NCBI RefSeq assembly: GCF_900100965.1
Contig: NZ_FMUJ01000004.1
Coordinates: forward strand, 682,001-746,000
Origin: Variovorax sp. EL159
Lineage (GTDB): Bacteria > Pseudomonadota > Gammaproteobacteria > Burkholderiales > Burkholderiaceae_C
Direction of reading: 5' to 3'
Length of the DNA: 64,000 nucleotides
A program made the translations under genes and the position numbers. Under the pieces are notes generated by a model. The model worked only from the letters and a program-made list of their open reading frames with translations. It did no database searches and was not told the origin of the DNA. This document shows, one piece after another, positions 16,791-24,381 of the stretch (position 1 is the stretch's first letter; the number at the start of each line of letters is the position of its first letter).

Positions 16791-16904
16791 ATGCGTACCT
16801 ACGACAAGCTGATCGCCACGATTTCCGTCCGCCGGAGCGTGGACACCGTGCGCCCGGGCTCCGGCCGCAGCAACAACAGATTGCACGACCCCGTTCGTCG
16901 CTAG
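16791..16904 (+). CDS. Possible 37-residue basic peptide ORF in the EF-G leader
   Basis: ATG 16791 opens MRTYDKLIAT..., a basic 37-residue frame rich in Arg and Ser that stops at TAG 16904. A bulged hairpin (16905-16928) begins at the very next base. There is no strong RBS. The position after a terminator and before a structured region suggests either a second leader ORF or chance. Function unknown. Confidence 0.35.
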   Translation: MRTYDKLIATISVRRSVDTVRPGSGRSNNRLHDPVRR

Positions 16905-16928
16905 CCCCAAGGCGAATCTCGCCTGGGG
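16905..16928 (+). promoter_or_regulatory. Hairpin immediately after the 37-codon ORF
   Basis: CCCC (16905-16908) pairs with GGGG (16925-16928) and GGCGA (16911-16915) with TCGCC (16919-16923), with A909 able to pair with T924 and one bulged A. It has no T-run, so it is a structural rather than a terminating element. It sits 68 nt before the EF-G start codon. Confidence 0.5.
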
Positions 16929-16996
16929 CTGGCGCAAAGCCAACCAGGCATGCGAAGCGCGCAGGACGCGCCTCGATTCAAAGAAAGAGATTCGTC

Positions 16997-19015
16997 ATGA
17001 ACCCGAAACCCAGGAACATCCGCAACATCGGCATCATTGCCCACGTCGACGCGGGCAAGACCACCACCACCGAACGCATCCTGTTCTACGCCGGCGACAG
17101 CCATCGCATCGGCGACGTGAGCAGCGGCACGACCCGCACGGACTTCGATCCGCAGGAACGCGCGCGTGGCATCACCATCAGCAGTGCGGCCGTCACGGTC
17201 CACTGGAACGCGACCCAGATCAACCTGATCGACACGCCGGGCCACATCGACTTCAACATCGAGGTGAACCGTTCCCTGCGTGTGCTCGACGGTGCCGTGG
17301 TCGTGTTCGACGGCGTTGCCGGCGTGGAGCCGCAGACGGAAACGAACTGGCGCCTCGCGGACAAGTACCGCGTGCCGCGCATCGCCTTCGTCAACAAGCT
17401 CGATCGGCTCGGCGCCGACTTCCTGCGCGTGGTCGCGATGATGGAAGAACGCCTGGGCGTGAAGGCCGTGGCCGTGCAGTTGCCCATTGGCGCGGAAGGC
17501 GACTTCCGTGGCGTGATCGACCTGGTCGGCATGCGCGCGCTCGTCTGGGACAAGGACGATGCCAGCCAGCCCTACCGCGTGGCCGGGATTCCTGCCGATT
17601 CGTTGGCTCTGGCGCAGCGCCATCGCGCGCGGCTCGTGGAGCTTGCGGTTGAGCAGGATGAAGCGGCAATGGTCGCGTATCTGAATGGCGAAGAGCCGAC
17701 GGCCGACGCGCTGCGCGCGTGCATCCGCAAGAGTGTGCTGGCAGGTGCGTTCGTGCCGGTGCTGGCAGGTTCGGCGTTCCGCAATCGCGGCGTGGAGCCC
17801 CTGCTCGATGCCGTCGTGGACTGGCTGCCGAAGCCTGGCGAAGTGGAGATGGCGTGCGATCCGGCGGCGCCGTTCGCAGCCCTCGCGTTCAAGGTCGTCA
17901 CCGACGACCACGGCGCGATGGTGTTCGTGCGCGTCTACAGCGGCAGGTTGCGGCGTGGCGACGCGATGCTCAATGCCACGACAGGTCGCAGCGAACGCGC
18001 GGCACGGCTGTATGAAGTGCATGCGGACGACCGCATCGAACGCGACGAGCTCGTGGCCGGCGATATTGCGGCCATCGTCGGGTTGAAGGACACGCTGACC
18101 GGCCACACCCTGTGTGACCGGAACCATCCGGTGCATCTGGAAGAGATCAGCGTGCCCGAGCCCGTGATCCACATCGCGATCGAAGCGAAGGCGCAGGCCG
18201 ATCAGCAAGGGCTGTCGAAGGCATTGCAGGCCATGTTGCGGGAAGACCCGAGCCTGCAGCTTCGGCAGGATGCCGAATCGGGCCAGACGATCCTTTCGGG
18301 CATGGGTGAGTTGCAGCTCGAAGTGTCGATCGAGAAGTTGCGCGCAAAGTACGGCATCGATGTGTCGGTGGGCCGGCCCCAGGTCGCCTACCGTGAAACG
18401 ATTTCAAGAGAAGTGGAGGTGCACCATGTGCACAAGAAGCAGACCGGCGGCCCCGGTCAGTTCGCGGAGCTGACGCTTCGTCTCGCGCCGCAAGCGCGTG
18501 GCGAAGGCATCGCTTTCGAGAGCCAGGTGGTGGGCGGCGTCATTCCGCGCGAGTTCATTCCCGCGGTCGAGGCCGGCATCCGCCGAGCCGCGCAATCGGG
18601 TGTGGCCGCCGGTTTTCCGTGTGTGGACTTCGTGGCCACGCTGGTGGACGGTAGCCACCATGAGCGCGATTCGTCCGCGATGGCTTTCGAGCTGGCGGCT
18701 GCCAAGGCATTCCGCGAGGCGGCTGTCAGGGCGGGGCCCCAGGTGCTCGAACCGGTGATGGCCGTGGAGGTCATCACGCCGGCCGACTACCTGGGCGACT
18801 GCATCGGTGACCTGCACCGGCGCCGTGGTTCGATTCGCGGCCAGACGATGCGCGGCAACGCGGCCGTCATCGATGCGCGTGTGCCGCTGAAGGAGATGTT
18901 CGGCTACATCGGCAACCTGCGCGCGCTGTCTTCGGGCCGCGCGCAGTACACGATGCAGTTCGATCACTACGCAGTGGCGCCTGCGAGTGAAACGGCTGGG
19001 CTCGCGAAGAGCTGA
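16997..19015 (+). CDS. fusA2: Elongation factor G paralogue (EF-G2-type translational GTPase)
   Basis: A 672-residue translational GTPase. G1 AHVDAGKTTT (15-24), G2 in RARGITISS, G3 DTPGHIDF, G4 NKLD and G5 SAFRNRGV are all intact. Domains II-V follow, with the domain IV segment of EF-G present. It is about 30 residues shorter than the usual EF-G (about 700). It stands alone, away from ribosomal protein genes, so it is probably a second copy rather than the str-operon fusA. Ribosome protection or specialised translocation is possible. The true start is ATG 16997; an in-frame upstream extension (to 16565) runs through the structured leader and is rejected. Confidence 0.9.
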   Translation: MNPKPRNIRNIGIIAHVDAGKTTTTERILFYAGDSHRIGDVSSGTTRTDFDPQERARGITISSAAVTVHWNATQINLIDTPGHIDFNIEVNRSLRVLDGAVVVFDGVAGVEPQTETNWRLADKYRVPRIAFVNKLDRLGADFLRVVAMMEERLGVKAVAVQLPIGAEGDFRGVIDLVGMRALVWDKDDASQPYRVAGIPADSLALAQRHRARLVELAVEQDEAAMVAYLNGEEPTADALRACIRKSVLAGAFVPVLAGSAFRNRGVEPLLDAVVDWLPKPGEVEMACDPAAPFAALAFKVVTDDHGAMVFVRVYSGRLRRGDAMLNATTGRSERAARLYEVHADDRIERDELVAGDIAAIVGLKDTLTGHTLCDRNHPVHLEEISVPEPVIHIAIEAKAQADQQGLSKALQAMLREDPSLQLRQDAESGQTILSGMGELQLEVSIEKLRAKYGIDVSVGRPQVAYRETISREVEVHHVHKKQTGGPGQFAELTLRLAPQARGEGIAFESQVVGGVIPREFIPAVEAGIRRAAQSGVAAGFPCVDFVATLVDGSHHERDSSAMAFELAAAKAFREAAVRAGPQVLEPVMAVEVITPADYLGDCIGDLHRRRGSIRGQTMRGNAAVIDARVPLKEMFGYIGNLRALSSGRAQYTMQFDHYAVAPASETAGLAKS

Positions 19016-19023
19016 TGGCCTTG

Positions 19024-19053
19024 AAAGGGCGGTCCTGTGGGCCGCCCTTTTTT
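19024..19053. terminator. Terminator between convergent genes
   Basis: AAAGGGCGG (19024-19032) and CCGCCCTTT (19042-19050) form a 9-bp stem followed by T's on the plus strand; the leading A's supply U's for the minus strand. It lies between the EF-G stop and the stop of the convergent dehydrogenase, so it probably works in both directions. Confidence 0.85.
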
Positions 19054-19057
19054 CATG

Positions 19058-20188
19058 TCAGGCCGCCAGGCCCTTGTTCGGATTCAGCAAGAACTTCTCT
19101 CCCGTCGCCTGCTTGCCATACACACCGATCGCATCGAGCTGCAGCGCCTCGACCAGCGACACCTCGCGCGTGTACTTGCTTGCGAACGTGGTCTTCAGTT
19201 CCGCCACCACGCGTGCCTTCAGGCGTTGCGTGCCTTCGTCGCCGAGCTTCCCGAGGAACGGGAACAGCAGCCAGCCGCCCATGCCCCATGCCATGCCGAA
19301 GTTGCGCACGAACTCGGTCGGGCTGCGGTCGAGGCCGCCGTAGATGTAGACCTGCTTGTGGGTGGTCGAGCCGTAGCGGCTGTATTCCTTGGCGGTACGG
19401 TTCAGCGCCGCTTCCATGCAGCCGAGGATCTGGCCCGCGAGCTTGCCGCCGCCGGTGGCATCGAAGGCCAGCGTGGCGCCGGTGTCGACCAGCGCCTGCG
19501 TCAGGTCTTCGAGAAAAGTGGGCGACGTGGCGTTGCACACGTACTTCGCGCCGAGGCCGCGCAGCAGCGCTTCCTGCTCGGGCTTGCGCACGATGTTGAC
19601 GAGGTCGATGCCATCCTTCTGGCAGATCTTGTTGAGCATCTGGCCGAGGTTGGAGGCGGCGGCGGTGTGCACCAGCGCCTTGTGGCCTTCGCGCCGCATC
19701 GTCTCGACCATGCCGAGCGACGTGAGCGGATTGACGAAGCACGAAGCACCTTCGGCCGCCGTCGTGCCCGCCGGCAGTTCCATGCACTGCGCGACGGCAA
19801 CCGCGCGGTACTGCGAGTACATGGCGCCGCCGATAGCGGCCACGGTCTTGCCGAGCAGGGCCTGCGCGGCCGGCGACGAGCCGGCCTTGACGACCACGCC
19901 TGCGCCTTCGTTGCCGACCGGCATCGACTGGTCGAGGCGACCGGCAACGAAGGCGCGGGCGCGTTCGGGCACGGTGGCGGTAACGACGGGGCGCTCGGCC
20001 GTGCCGGATGCCTTGGCGGTGCTCATGTCGGCGGCGCCGAACAGCAGGGCCAGGTCCGACGGGTTCATCGGCGATGCCTCGACGCGGATCACCACCTCGT
20101 GGGCCTGCGGTTCGGGGATCGGCTCGTCATACAGCGAGAGTTCGAGTTCGCCGTTCGAGCGAACGAGGGAGCGGATTTGCAGCGCCAT
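19058..20188 (-). CDS. Zinc-free MDR dehydrogenase / quinone-reductase-like protein
   Basis: A 376-residue medium-chain dehydrogenase/reductase. The N-terminal GroES-like half contains VASPMNPSDLALLF-type and VGNEGAGVV segments. The central Rossmann part has HTAAASNLGQML in place of the classical GxGxxG, as in several quinone-oxidoreductase-like MDRs. Catalytic-zinc ligands of alcohol dehydrogenases are not evident. NADPH-dependent reduction of a quinone, enone or acyl substrate is the family expectation. An AAGGG RBS precedes the ATG. It is monocistronic as far as can be seen. Confidence 0.8.
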   Translation of the reverse strand: MALQIRSLVRSNGELELSLYDEPIPEPQAHEVVIRVEASPMNPSDLALLFGAADMSTAKASGTAERPVVTATVPERARAFVAGRLDQSMPVGNEGAGVVVKAGSSPAAQALLGKTVAAIGGAMYSQYRAVAVAQCMELPAGTTAAEGASCFVNPLTSLGMVETMRREGHKALVHTAAASNLGQMLNKICQKDGIDLVNIVRKPEQEALLRGLGAKYVCNATSPTFLEDLTQALVDTGATLAFDATGGGKLAGQILGCMEAALNRTAKEYSRYGSTTHKQVYIYGGLDRSPTEFVRNFGMAWGMGGWLLFPFLGKLGDEGTQRLKARVVAELKTTFASKYTREVSLVEALQLDAIGVYGKQATGEKFLLNPNKGLAA

Positions 20189-20278
20189 GGAAGTAGCCCT
20201 TGAAGAGGTTCGTTCGGAGATGGCCGGTGGCCACGGGGCGGCCAGTATAGGAGCGGGGTGCGAAAGCCGCAGGCGCCT

Positions 20279-20821
20279 TCAGGACACCATGGGAATGGCT
20301 TGGGCATGGGCCAGCGCGTGGCGCATCTTCGGCGGGTCGAGCCGCTCGATGTAGCGCGGGATGTTGCGCCACAGCGTGTGGTAGCCGTAGCCGCCGCGCA
20401 GCATTTCGTGGCGCGCGCTGTCCTTGTCCCAGTCCTGCACCGCCATGCGGTAGACGGCCGCCACCACGCCGGTGCGGTCGGCGCCGTGCATGCAGTGGAT
20501 GAGCACCGGGCCGAGTTTTTCGGCCTCGCGAATGGCGACCAGCGCGCGCAGCACCTTGGCGTCGTCGATGGACCAGGTGTTGATCGGCACGCGCAAGAGG
20601 CGGATGCCGGAGCCGGCAAACACCTTCTTGTCGTCGTTGAAGGAGCGCAGGCTCACCACGGTGCGGATGCCCAGCGACTGCAGCGCGGCCATGTTGGCGC
20701 GCCGGGGCTGTGCGCTGCGGTACAGCGTGGGTGTGATGCGGTGCAGGTTCTCGACTCGCAGTTCGTCCAGCGGGTCGGCCCAGTGGCCGGGGCGCGGGTC
20801 GTCGATCTTCGGTGTGGTCAT
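20279..20821 (-). CDS. Dual-specificity-type protein/inositol phosphatase
   Basis: A 180-residue cysteine phosphatase with the active-site loop HCMHGADRTG: nucleophile Cys110 and Arg116. The N-terminal pattern (LYRSAQP, then LGIRTVVSLRS) resembles the plant/fungal atypical DSP (Siw14-like) group; bacterial members are usually annotated tyrosine or dual-specificity phosphatases. No signal peptide. It is the last gene of an overlapping three-gene operon (start ATG overlaps the upstream stop by 4 nt). Its substrate may be a lipid- or sugar-phosphate linked to the glycosyltransferase in the same operon; this is inference. Confidence 0.85.
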   Translation of the reverse strand: MTTPKIDDPRPGHWADPLDELRVENLHRITPTLYRSAQPRRANMAALQSLGIRTVVSLRSFNDDKKVFAGSGIRLLRVPINTWSIDDAKVLRALVAIREAEKLGPVLIHCMHGADRTGVVAAVYRMAVQDWDKDSARHEMLRGGYGYHTLWRNIPRYIERLDPPKMRHALAHAQAIPMVS

Positions 20822-21312
20822 TTCTTCTTTCGGCGCCAGTGCCGGGTCACCACGATCAGCAGCGCCACCGCCAGGCCGCCCCAGTAGTCGACCGGCGCGC
20901 CCCACAGCCAGTGCTTGTGCCAGAAGGCATCGACCGGGTTGAAGCGGGCCCAGCCGAAGGCCGGGTTGATCATGAACCACATGAAGTCTTCGCAGACCCA
21001 GAACACGATCAGCCCCGCGAGCGCAAGGCCCCAGTCGCGCAGCTTCCAGCGTCCGTTGAAGGCCAGCGGCGAGAAGAACACCAGCGCCATGAAGGTGAAG
21101 ACCCAGGCGTGGTAGCCGGTCATGGCGCGGCCGCCCCAGAAGATGTCGAGCCAGATGCTGTTCTCGATGCGCCAAGTGGGCAGCGAGGTGGCCCAGCCCG
21201 CGCCGCCTTCGATCTGGATTTCTGCGTTGGCAAAGAAGAAGGCCATCACGACCACCCAGACGAGGTAGCCGAGCGTGCGGCCCACGCCCGTCTTTTCGAC
21301 CTCGCCGCTCAC
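20818..21312 (-). CDS. Four-helix inner-membrane protein in a glycolipid-type operon
   Basis: A 164-residue protein with about four transmembrane segments and several Trp-rich loops, ending in a basic RHWRRKKK tail. Start GTG 21312 overlaps the upstream glycosyltransferase stop (GTGA) and its own stop overlaps the phosphatase start (ATGA), so all three are translationally coupled. I do not recognise a family. Context suggests a membrane partner in lipid glycosylation or lipid remodelling. Confidence 0.75.
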   Translation of the reverse strand: MSGEVEKTGVGRTLGYLVWVVVMAFFFANAEIQIEGGAGWATSLPTWRIENSIWLDIFWGGRAMTGYHAWVFTFMALVFFSPLAFNGRWKLRDWGLALAGLIVFWVCEDFMWFMINPAFGWARFNPVDAFWHKHWLWGAPVDYWGGLAVALLIVVTRHWRRKKK

Positions 21313-22463
21313 GCGCCGGCACCCAGCACGTGTTGCAGCACGGCCCGTGCGGCCTGCGGCTTGCCGAGCGCGCGGCTGCGCGTGGCCATGTGTGCGAGCT
21401 TGGCGGGGTCGGCCATCAGGCGCGCCACCTTGTAGTCGAGGCCGATGGCGTCGTAGGCAAGCCATGCGGCGCCTTCTTCCATCAGGAAGCCGGCGTTGTG
21501 TTCTTCCTGCCCCGGAATGGGCGAGATCAGCAGCATCGGCTTGCCGAGCGCCAGGCATTCGGACACCGTGAGGCCGCCGGGCTTGGTAACCACCAAGTCG
21601 GCCGCAGCCATGAGCTTGTGCATCTCGTTGGTGAAGCCGATGGCCACCACGCGGCCCGGATGGCGCCGGGCCAGCGCCTCGAGCTTGCCGTGCGCCTCGA
21701 CGTTGCGGCCCGCCACGGCGATGACCTGGAAGTTGCCCTTGCTGCCGTCCTGTCCGCCGAGGCCGAGCACGCGCTCGACCATGCTGGGCAGGTCGCCCAC
21801 GCCGGCGCCGCCCGAAGCCATCAGCAGGATGGGGCGCGAGGGGTCGAGGCCGAGTTCGGTCGCGCAGGCGTGGCGCGCGAGCGCCGGCACGTCGGGTTCG
21901 GAAAAGCCGGGCATCACCGGGATGCCGGTCACGTGGATGCGCTCCGGCGGAATGCCGCGCGCCCGCAGGCGGAAGGCCACTTCTTCCGTCGCCGCAAGGT
22001 AGCCCGCCATGCCCGGCACCAGCCACATGTTGTGCAGGTCGTAATCGGTGATCTGCAGCCACACGGGGTAGTCGATGCGGCCCCGGTTGCGCTCACGCAT
22101 CAGAAGCTCGGCCGGCAGGAAGTGGGTGCAGATCACCGCATCGGGCTTCTCGCGGCGGATCTCGCGCACCAGCGCGCCGGTGCTCAGGCGCTCGATGCCG
22201 CGGCGCAGCCGTTGCGAAGGCGCGTGGTGCGGCGTGACGTCGGTGCGCTGATGGAGGTACGACCAGAGGTCGGGCGCGCGGTTCACGAGCTGGATGTACC
22301 AGTCGGTGTAGACCTTGCGAAAGCCTCCGGCCACATGGGCCATGGCGTCGATGTGGACCGCCGTGCAGGGCGGGGCGAGGGTCTGGGCGGTGGCGGCGAG
22401 CGCCTGTGCTGCACGCACATGTCCGTTGCCGGCACTTACGCTGAGGATCAGGAGTTTGGTCAT
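21309..22463 (-). CDS. MGDG-synthase/MurG-like lipid glycosyltransferase
   Basis: A 384-residue GT-B glycosyltransferase (GT28 type). The N-terminal SAGNGHVRAAQAL loop matches the MGDG-synthase/processive diacylglycerol glucosyltransferase pattern, and the C-terminal donor-binding KPGGLTVSECLALGKP plus QEEHNAGFL are diagnostic. Such enzymes transfer hexoses from UDP- or GDP-sugars to diacylglycerol at the inner membrane, often as a phosphate-saving response. It is the first gene of the three-gene coupled operon. The promoter must lie in 22464-22599, beside hairpin element C. Confidence 0.86.
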   Translation of the reverse strand: MTKLLILSVSAGNGHVRAAQALAATAQTLAPPCTAVHIDAMAHVAGGFRKVYTDWYIQLVNRAPDLWSYLHQRTDVTPHHAPSQRLRRGIERLSTGALVREIRREKPDAVICTHFLPAELLMRERNRGRIDYPVWLQITDYDLHNMWLVPGMAGYLAATEEVAFRLRARGIPPERIHVTGIPVMPGFSEPDVPALARHACATELGLDPSRPILLMASGGAGVGDLPSMVERVLGLGGQDGSKGNFQVIAVAGRNVEAHGKLEALARRHPGRVVAIGFTNEMHKLMAAADLVVTKPGGLTVSECLALGKPMLLISPIPGQEEHNAGFLMEEGAAWLAYDAIGLDYKVARLMADPAKLAHMATRSRALGKPQAARAVLQHVLGAGA

Positions 22464-22599
22464 GGATTCGGCAGTCTGCGCGGATTATGGCCATGCCGCG
22501 TGGCAGTGCTGGCTGCGGCTGTCCAGGTCGCGGCTTGCGGGGTGATGAACTCCTCGACTTGAGCGCTGTTGTTGCTCCTGGCGCTGCTGTTCAGGGCGG

Positions 22600-22697
22600 C
22601 GCTCACGCCGACGGCGTACTCCCCTCCGCGAATGTCCCCCGGGGCTGCGCCCCTCCTCCTTTATTTCGCTGCGGGGAGCACACCGCCGGCGTGGGCG
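22600..22697 (-). repeat. Hairpin element C (family 2)
   Basis: A 98-bp element with arms 22600-22624 and 22673-22697 pairing at 21 of 25 positions; all four exceptions are transitions, and three of them are G-U on minus-strand RNA. The core (22617-22680) contains CCTCCTTTATTTCGCTGCG and recurs inverted in element D. Outer arm sequence is unrelated to that of D. The 22464-22599 stretch upstream holds no gene and presumably the promoter of the minus-strand glycosyltransferase operon. Confidence 0.8.
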
Positions 22698-22742
22698 TTG
22701 TCAGAGCAGTTATTGATCAGCGATTCACCAGCAGCGTGCCCT

Positions 22743-22836
22743 CGTGCGAATGGCACCGGGTGCTCCTCGCAGCGAAATAAAGGAGGAGCGAAGCGGGGGA
22801 CATTCGCGCAGGGGAGTACCCGGTGTCATCCGCACG
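22743..22836 (+). repeat. Hairpin element D (family 2)
   Basis: A 94-bp element with arms 22743-22766 and 22813-22836 pairing at 21 of 24 positions; two of the three exceptions are G-U in plus-strand RNA. The core is shared with element C in inverted orientation, about 45 bp away. Together C and D fill the gap between the glycosyltransferase operon and nadV; the spacer 22698-22742 shows nothing else. Confidence 0.8.
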
Positions 22837-22869
22837 CGCCCCGAACAGCAGCGCCGCGAAAGAAACCCT

Positions 22870-24315
22870 TCAGAGCGGAGCGCGCGAAGTCACGAACTGA
22901 TTGACACCAACGGCCGCACGCTCGCGAATCGCATCGAAAGTCGTGCTCGCCACGATGCGCCCGTTCTCGAACACCGTCTGCAGCAGATCGACCTGATCGG
23001 CCGCAAGCGTTTCCTCGCGCAACGTCTGCACCTCGCCACGCGCGTTCTGCACGAGCGCGAGCCGCCCCTTCTTCGATGCCTTGCTCACATCGCCCACCGG
23101 CGACTTGTAGACATCGCGCCACTCGCCGTTCACCTGCATGGCCGAACACTTCATCGCCCACTGCATCGTGTCGCGGTTCACCTGCTGCAGCAGCCCGCCG
23201 CCCATGCCGAAGGAGATGTTCTCGGTCGAGAACCCGTTGTGAAAGAAGTTCGACAGGCACAGCCGCAGCGAATCGAGCGTCACGCCGTCGCCCTGGATGA
23301 TGCGCACGTTGTTCAGCACGCGAAAACCCTTGGCGTTGGTCGTGGTGCCGAAGCGATCGGCCAGGATCTGCGCCACCTTCAGCGTGGTTTCGGCCGGGTC
23401 GCCCGAGTCGGGCCGCACCACCAGCGTCGCGCCCGAGCCCACCACCTTCGCCTTCAGCTCGTTGCCCCAGATGTGCGCGCAGGCATTGAAGATGTCGTAG
23501 CTGTCGCTCACCACCGCGAAGGTCGCGCCGGGCTTGCCGAACTGCTCGACCATGTTGCTGTACGCATCGGCCTCGTGGTCGCGGCCCCAGCCGGTGATGG
23601 TGCTGTGCTCGGCCGCGGGAATCGAGAAGCCCGCCACATCGCAGTCGTAATAACGGCGCGCGGCCACCAGCGCGGCGAGCGTGTCGGTGCCCATGAAGTT
23701 GACCAGGTGCGCCATGCCGCCGAGCGCCGCCGATTCGAGGCTCGACACACCGCGCGCGCCGAAGTCGTGCAGCCTGAAGGCGATCTGCCCCTGCGGGTCG
23801 TCGCATGTCGCTTCGAGGTAACGCAGCAGCGTGGTGCGCGCGGCGGCCGACAGCGTGGCCACCGTGGTGGGGTACCAGATGGCGCGCAGCAGTTCGGTTT
23901 CGAGAAAGCTCGTGACCCAGAAGAACTCGGGGTCGGTGTTCTCGATGGTGGCCAGCACGTTGTGCACCGGCAGCACGCTGCCTTCGGGCACGGCGCGGAT
24001 GCGCACGGGCATCAGGCCGCCGTGCTTCTCGATCAGGCGCAGCCAGCCTTCGCGGTTGAAGGGCTCGCCGTGCACCGCCATCAGCGCGGCGGCTTCATCG
24101 ACATCGGCCAGCGTGACGGGCGTCTGCAGGTACTCGCGCAGGTACGCCTGCAGGCCGAAGAAGAGCGAGTGGCTGAAGATGCCGCCGCGCGATTCGATGT
24201 AGCTGTACACCGTCTGCGTGCCGGGCGGATATTGCATCCAGTGCGACACCTTGTAGGAGTCGGTGCGCAGCAGCAGGTTGTTGCCCAGGGGCGAGGAGGT
24301 GAGGTTGCGGTTCAT
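22870..24315 (-). CDS. nadV: Nicotinamide phosphoribosyltransferase (NadV)
   Basis: A 481-residue cytoplasmic enzyme that converts nicotinamide and PRPP to nicotinamide mononucleotide. N-terminal LLRTDSYKVSHWMQYPPGT, followed by SYIESRGG, VRPDSGDP and IQGDGV, matches the NAMPT/NadV family over its full length. The gene has a very strong RBS (AAAGGAGCT before ATG). It lies 66 bp downstream of the NMN adenylyltransferase gene on the same strand, giving a complete two-step NAD salvage operon independent of nicotinamide deamidation. Confidence 0.96.
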   Translation of the reverse strand: MNRNLTSSPLGNNLLLRTDSYKVSHWMQYPPGTQTVYSYIESRGGIFSHSLFFGLQAYLREYLQTPVTLADVDEAAALMAVHGEPFNREGWLRLIEKHGGLMPVRIRAVPEGSVLPVHNVLATIENTDPEFFWVTSFLETELLRAIWYPTTVATLSAAARTTLLRYLEATCDDPQGQIAFRLHDFGARGVSSLESAALGGMAHLVNFMGTDTLAALVAARRYYDCDVAGFSIPAAEHSTITGWGRDHEADAYSNMVEQFGKPGATFAVVSDSYDIFNACAHIWGNELKAKVVGSGATLVVRPDSGDPAETTLKVAQILADRFGTTTNAKGFRVLNNVRIIQGDGVTLDSLRLCLSNFFHNGFSTENISFGMGGGLLQQVNRDTMQWAMKCSAMQVNGEWRDVYKSPVGDVSKASKKGRLALVQNARGEVQTLREETLAADQVDLLQTVFENGRIVASTTFDAIRERAAVGVNQFVTSRAPL

Positions 24316-24381
24316 GTGAAAGCTCCTTTCACTGTGGCACCCGTCAACCGGGTGCCGTTCTTGCTGACAAAGCCTGGTCGT

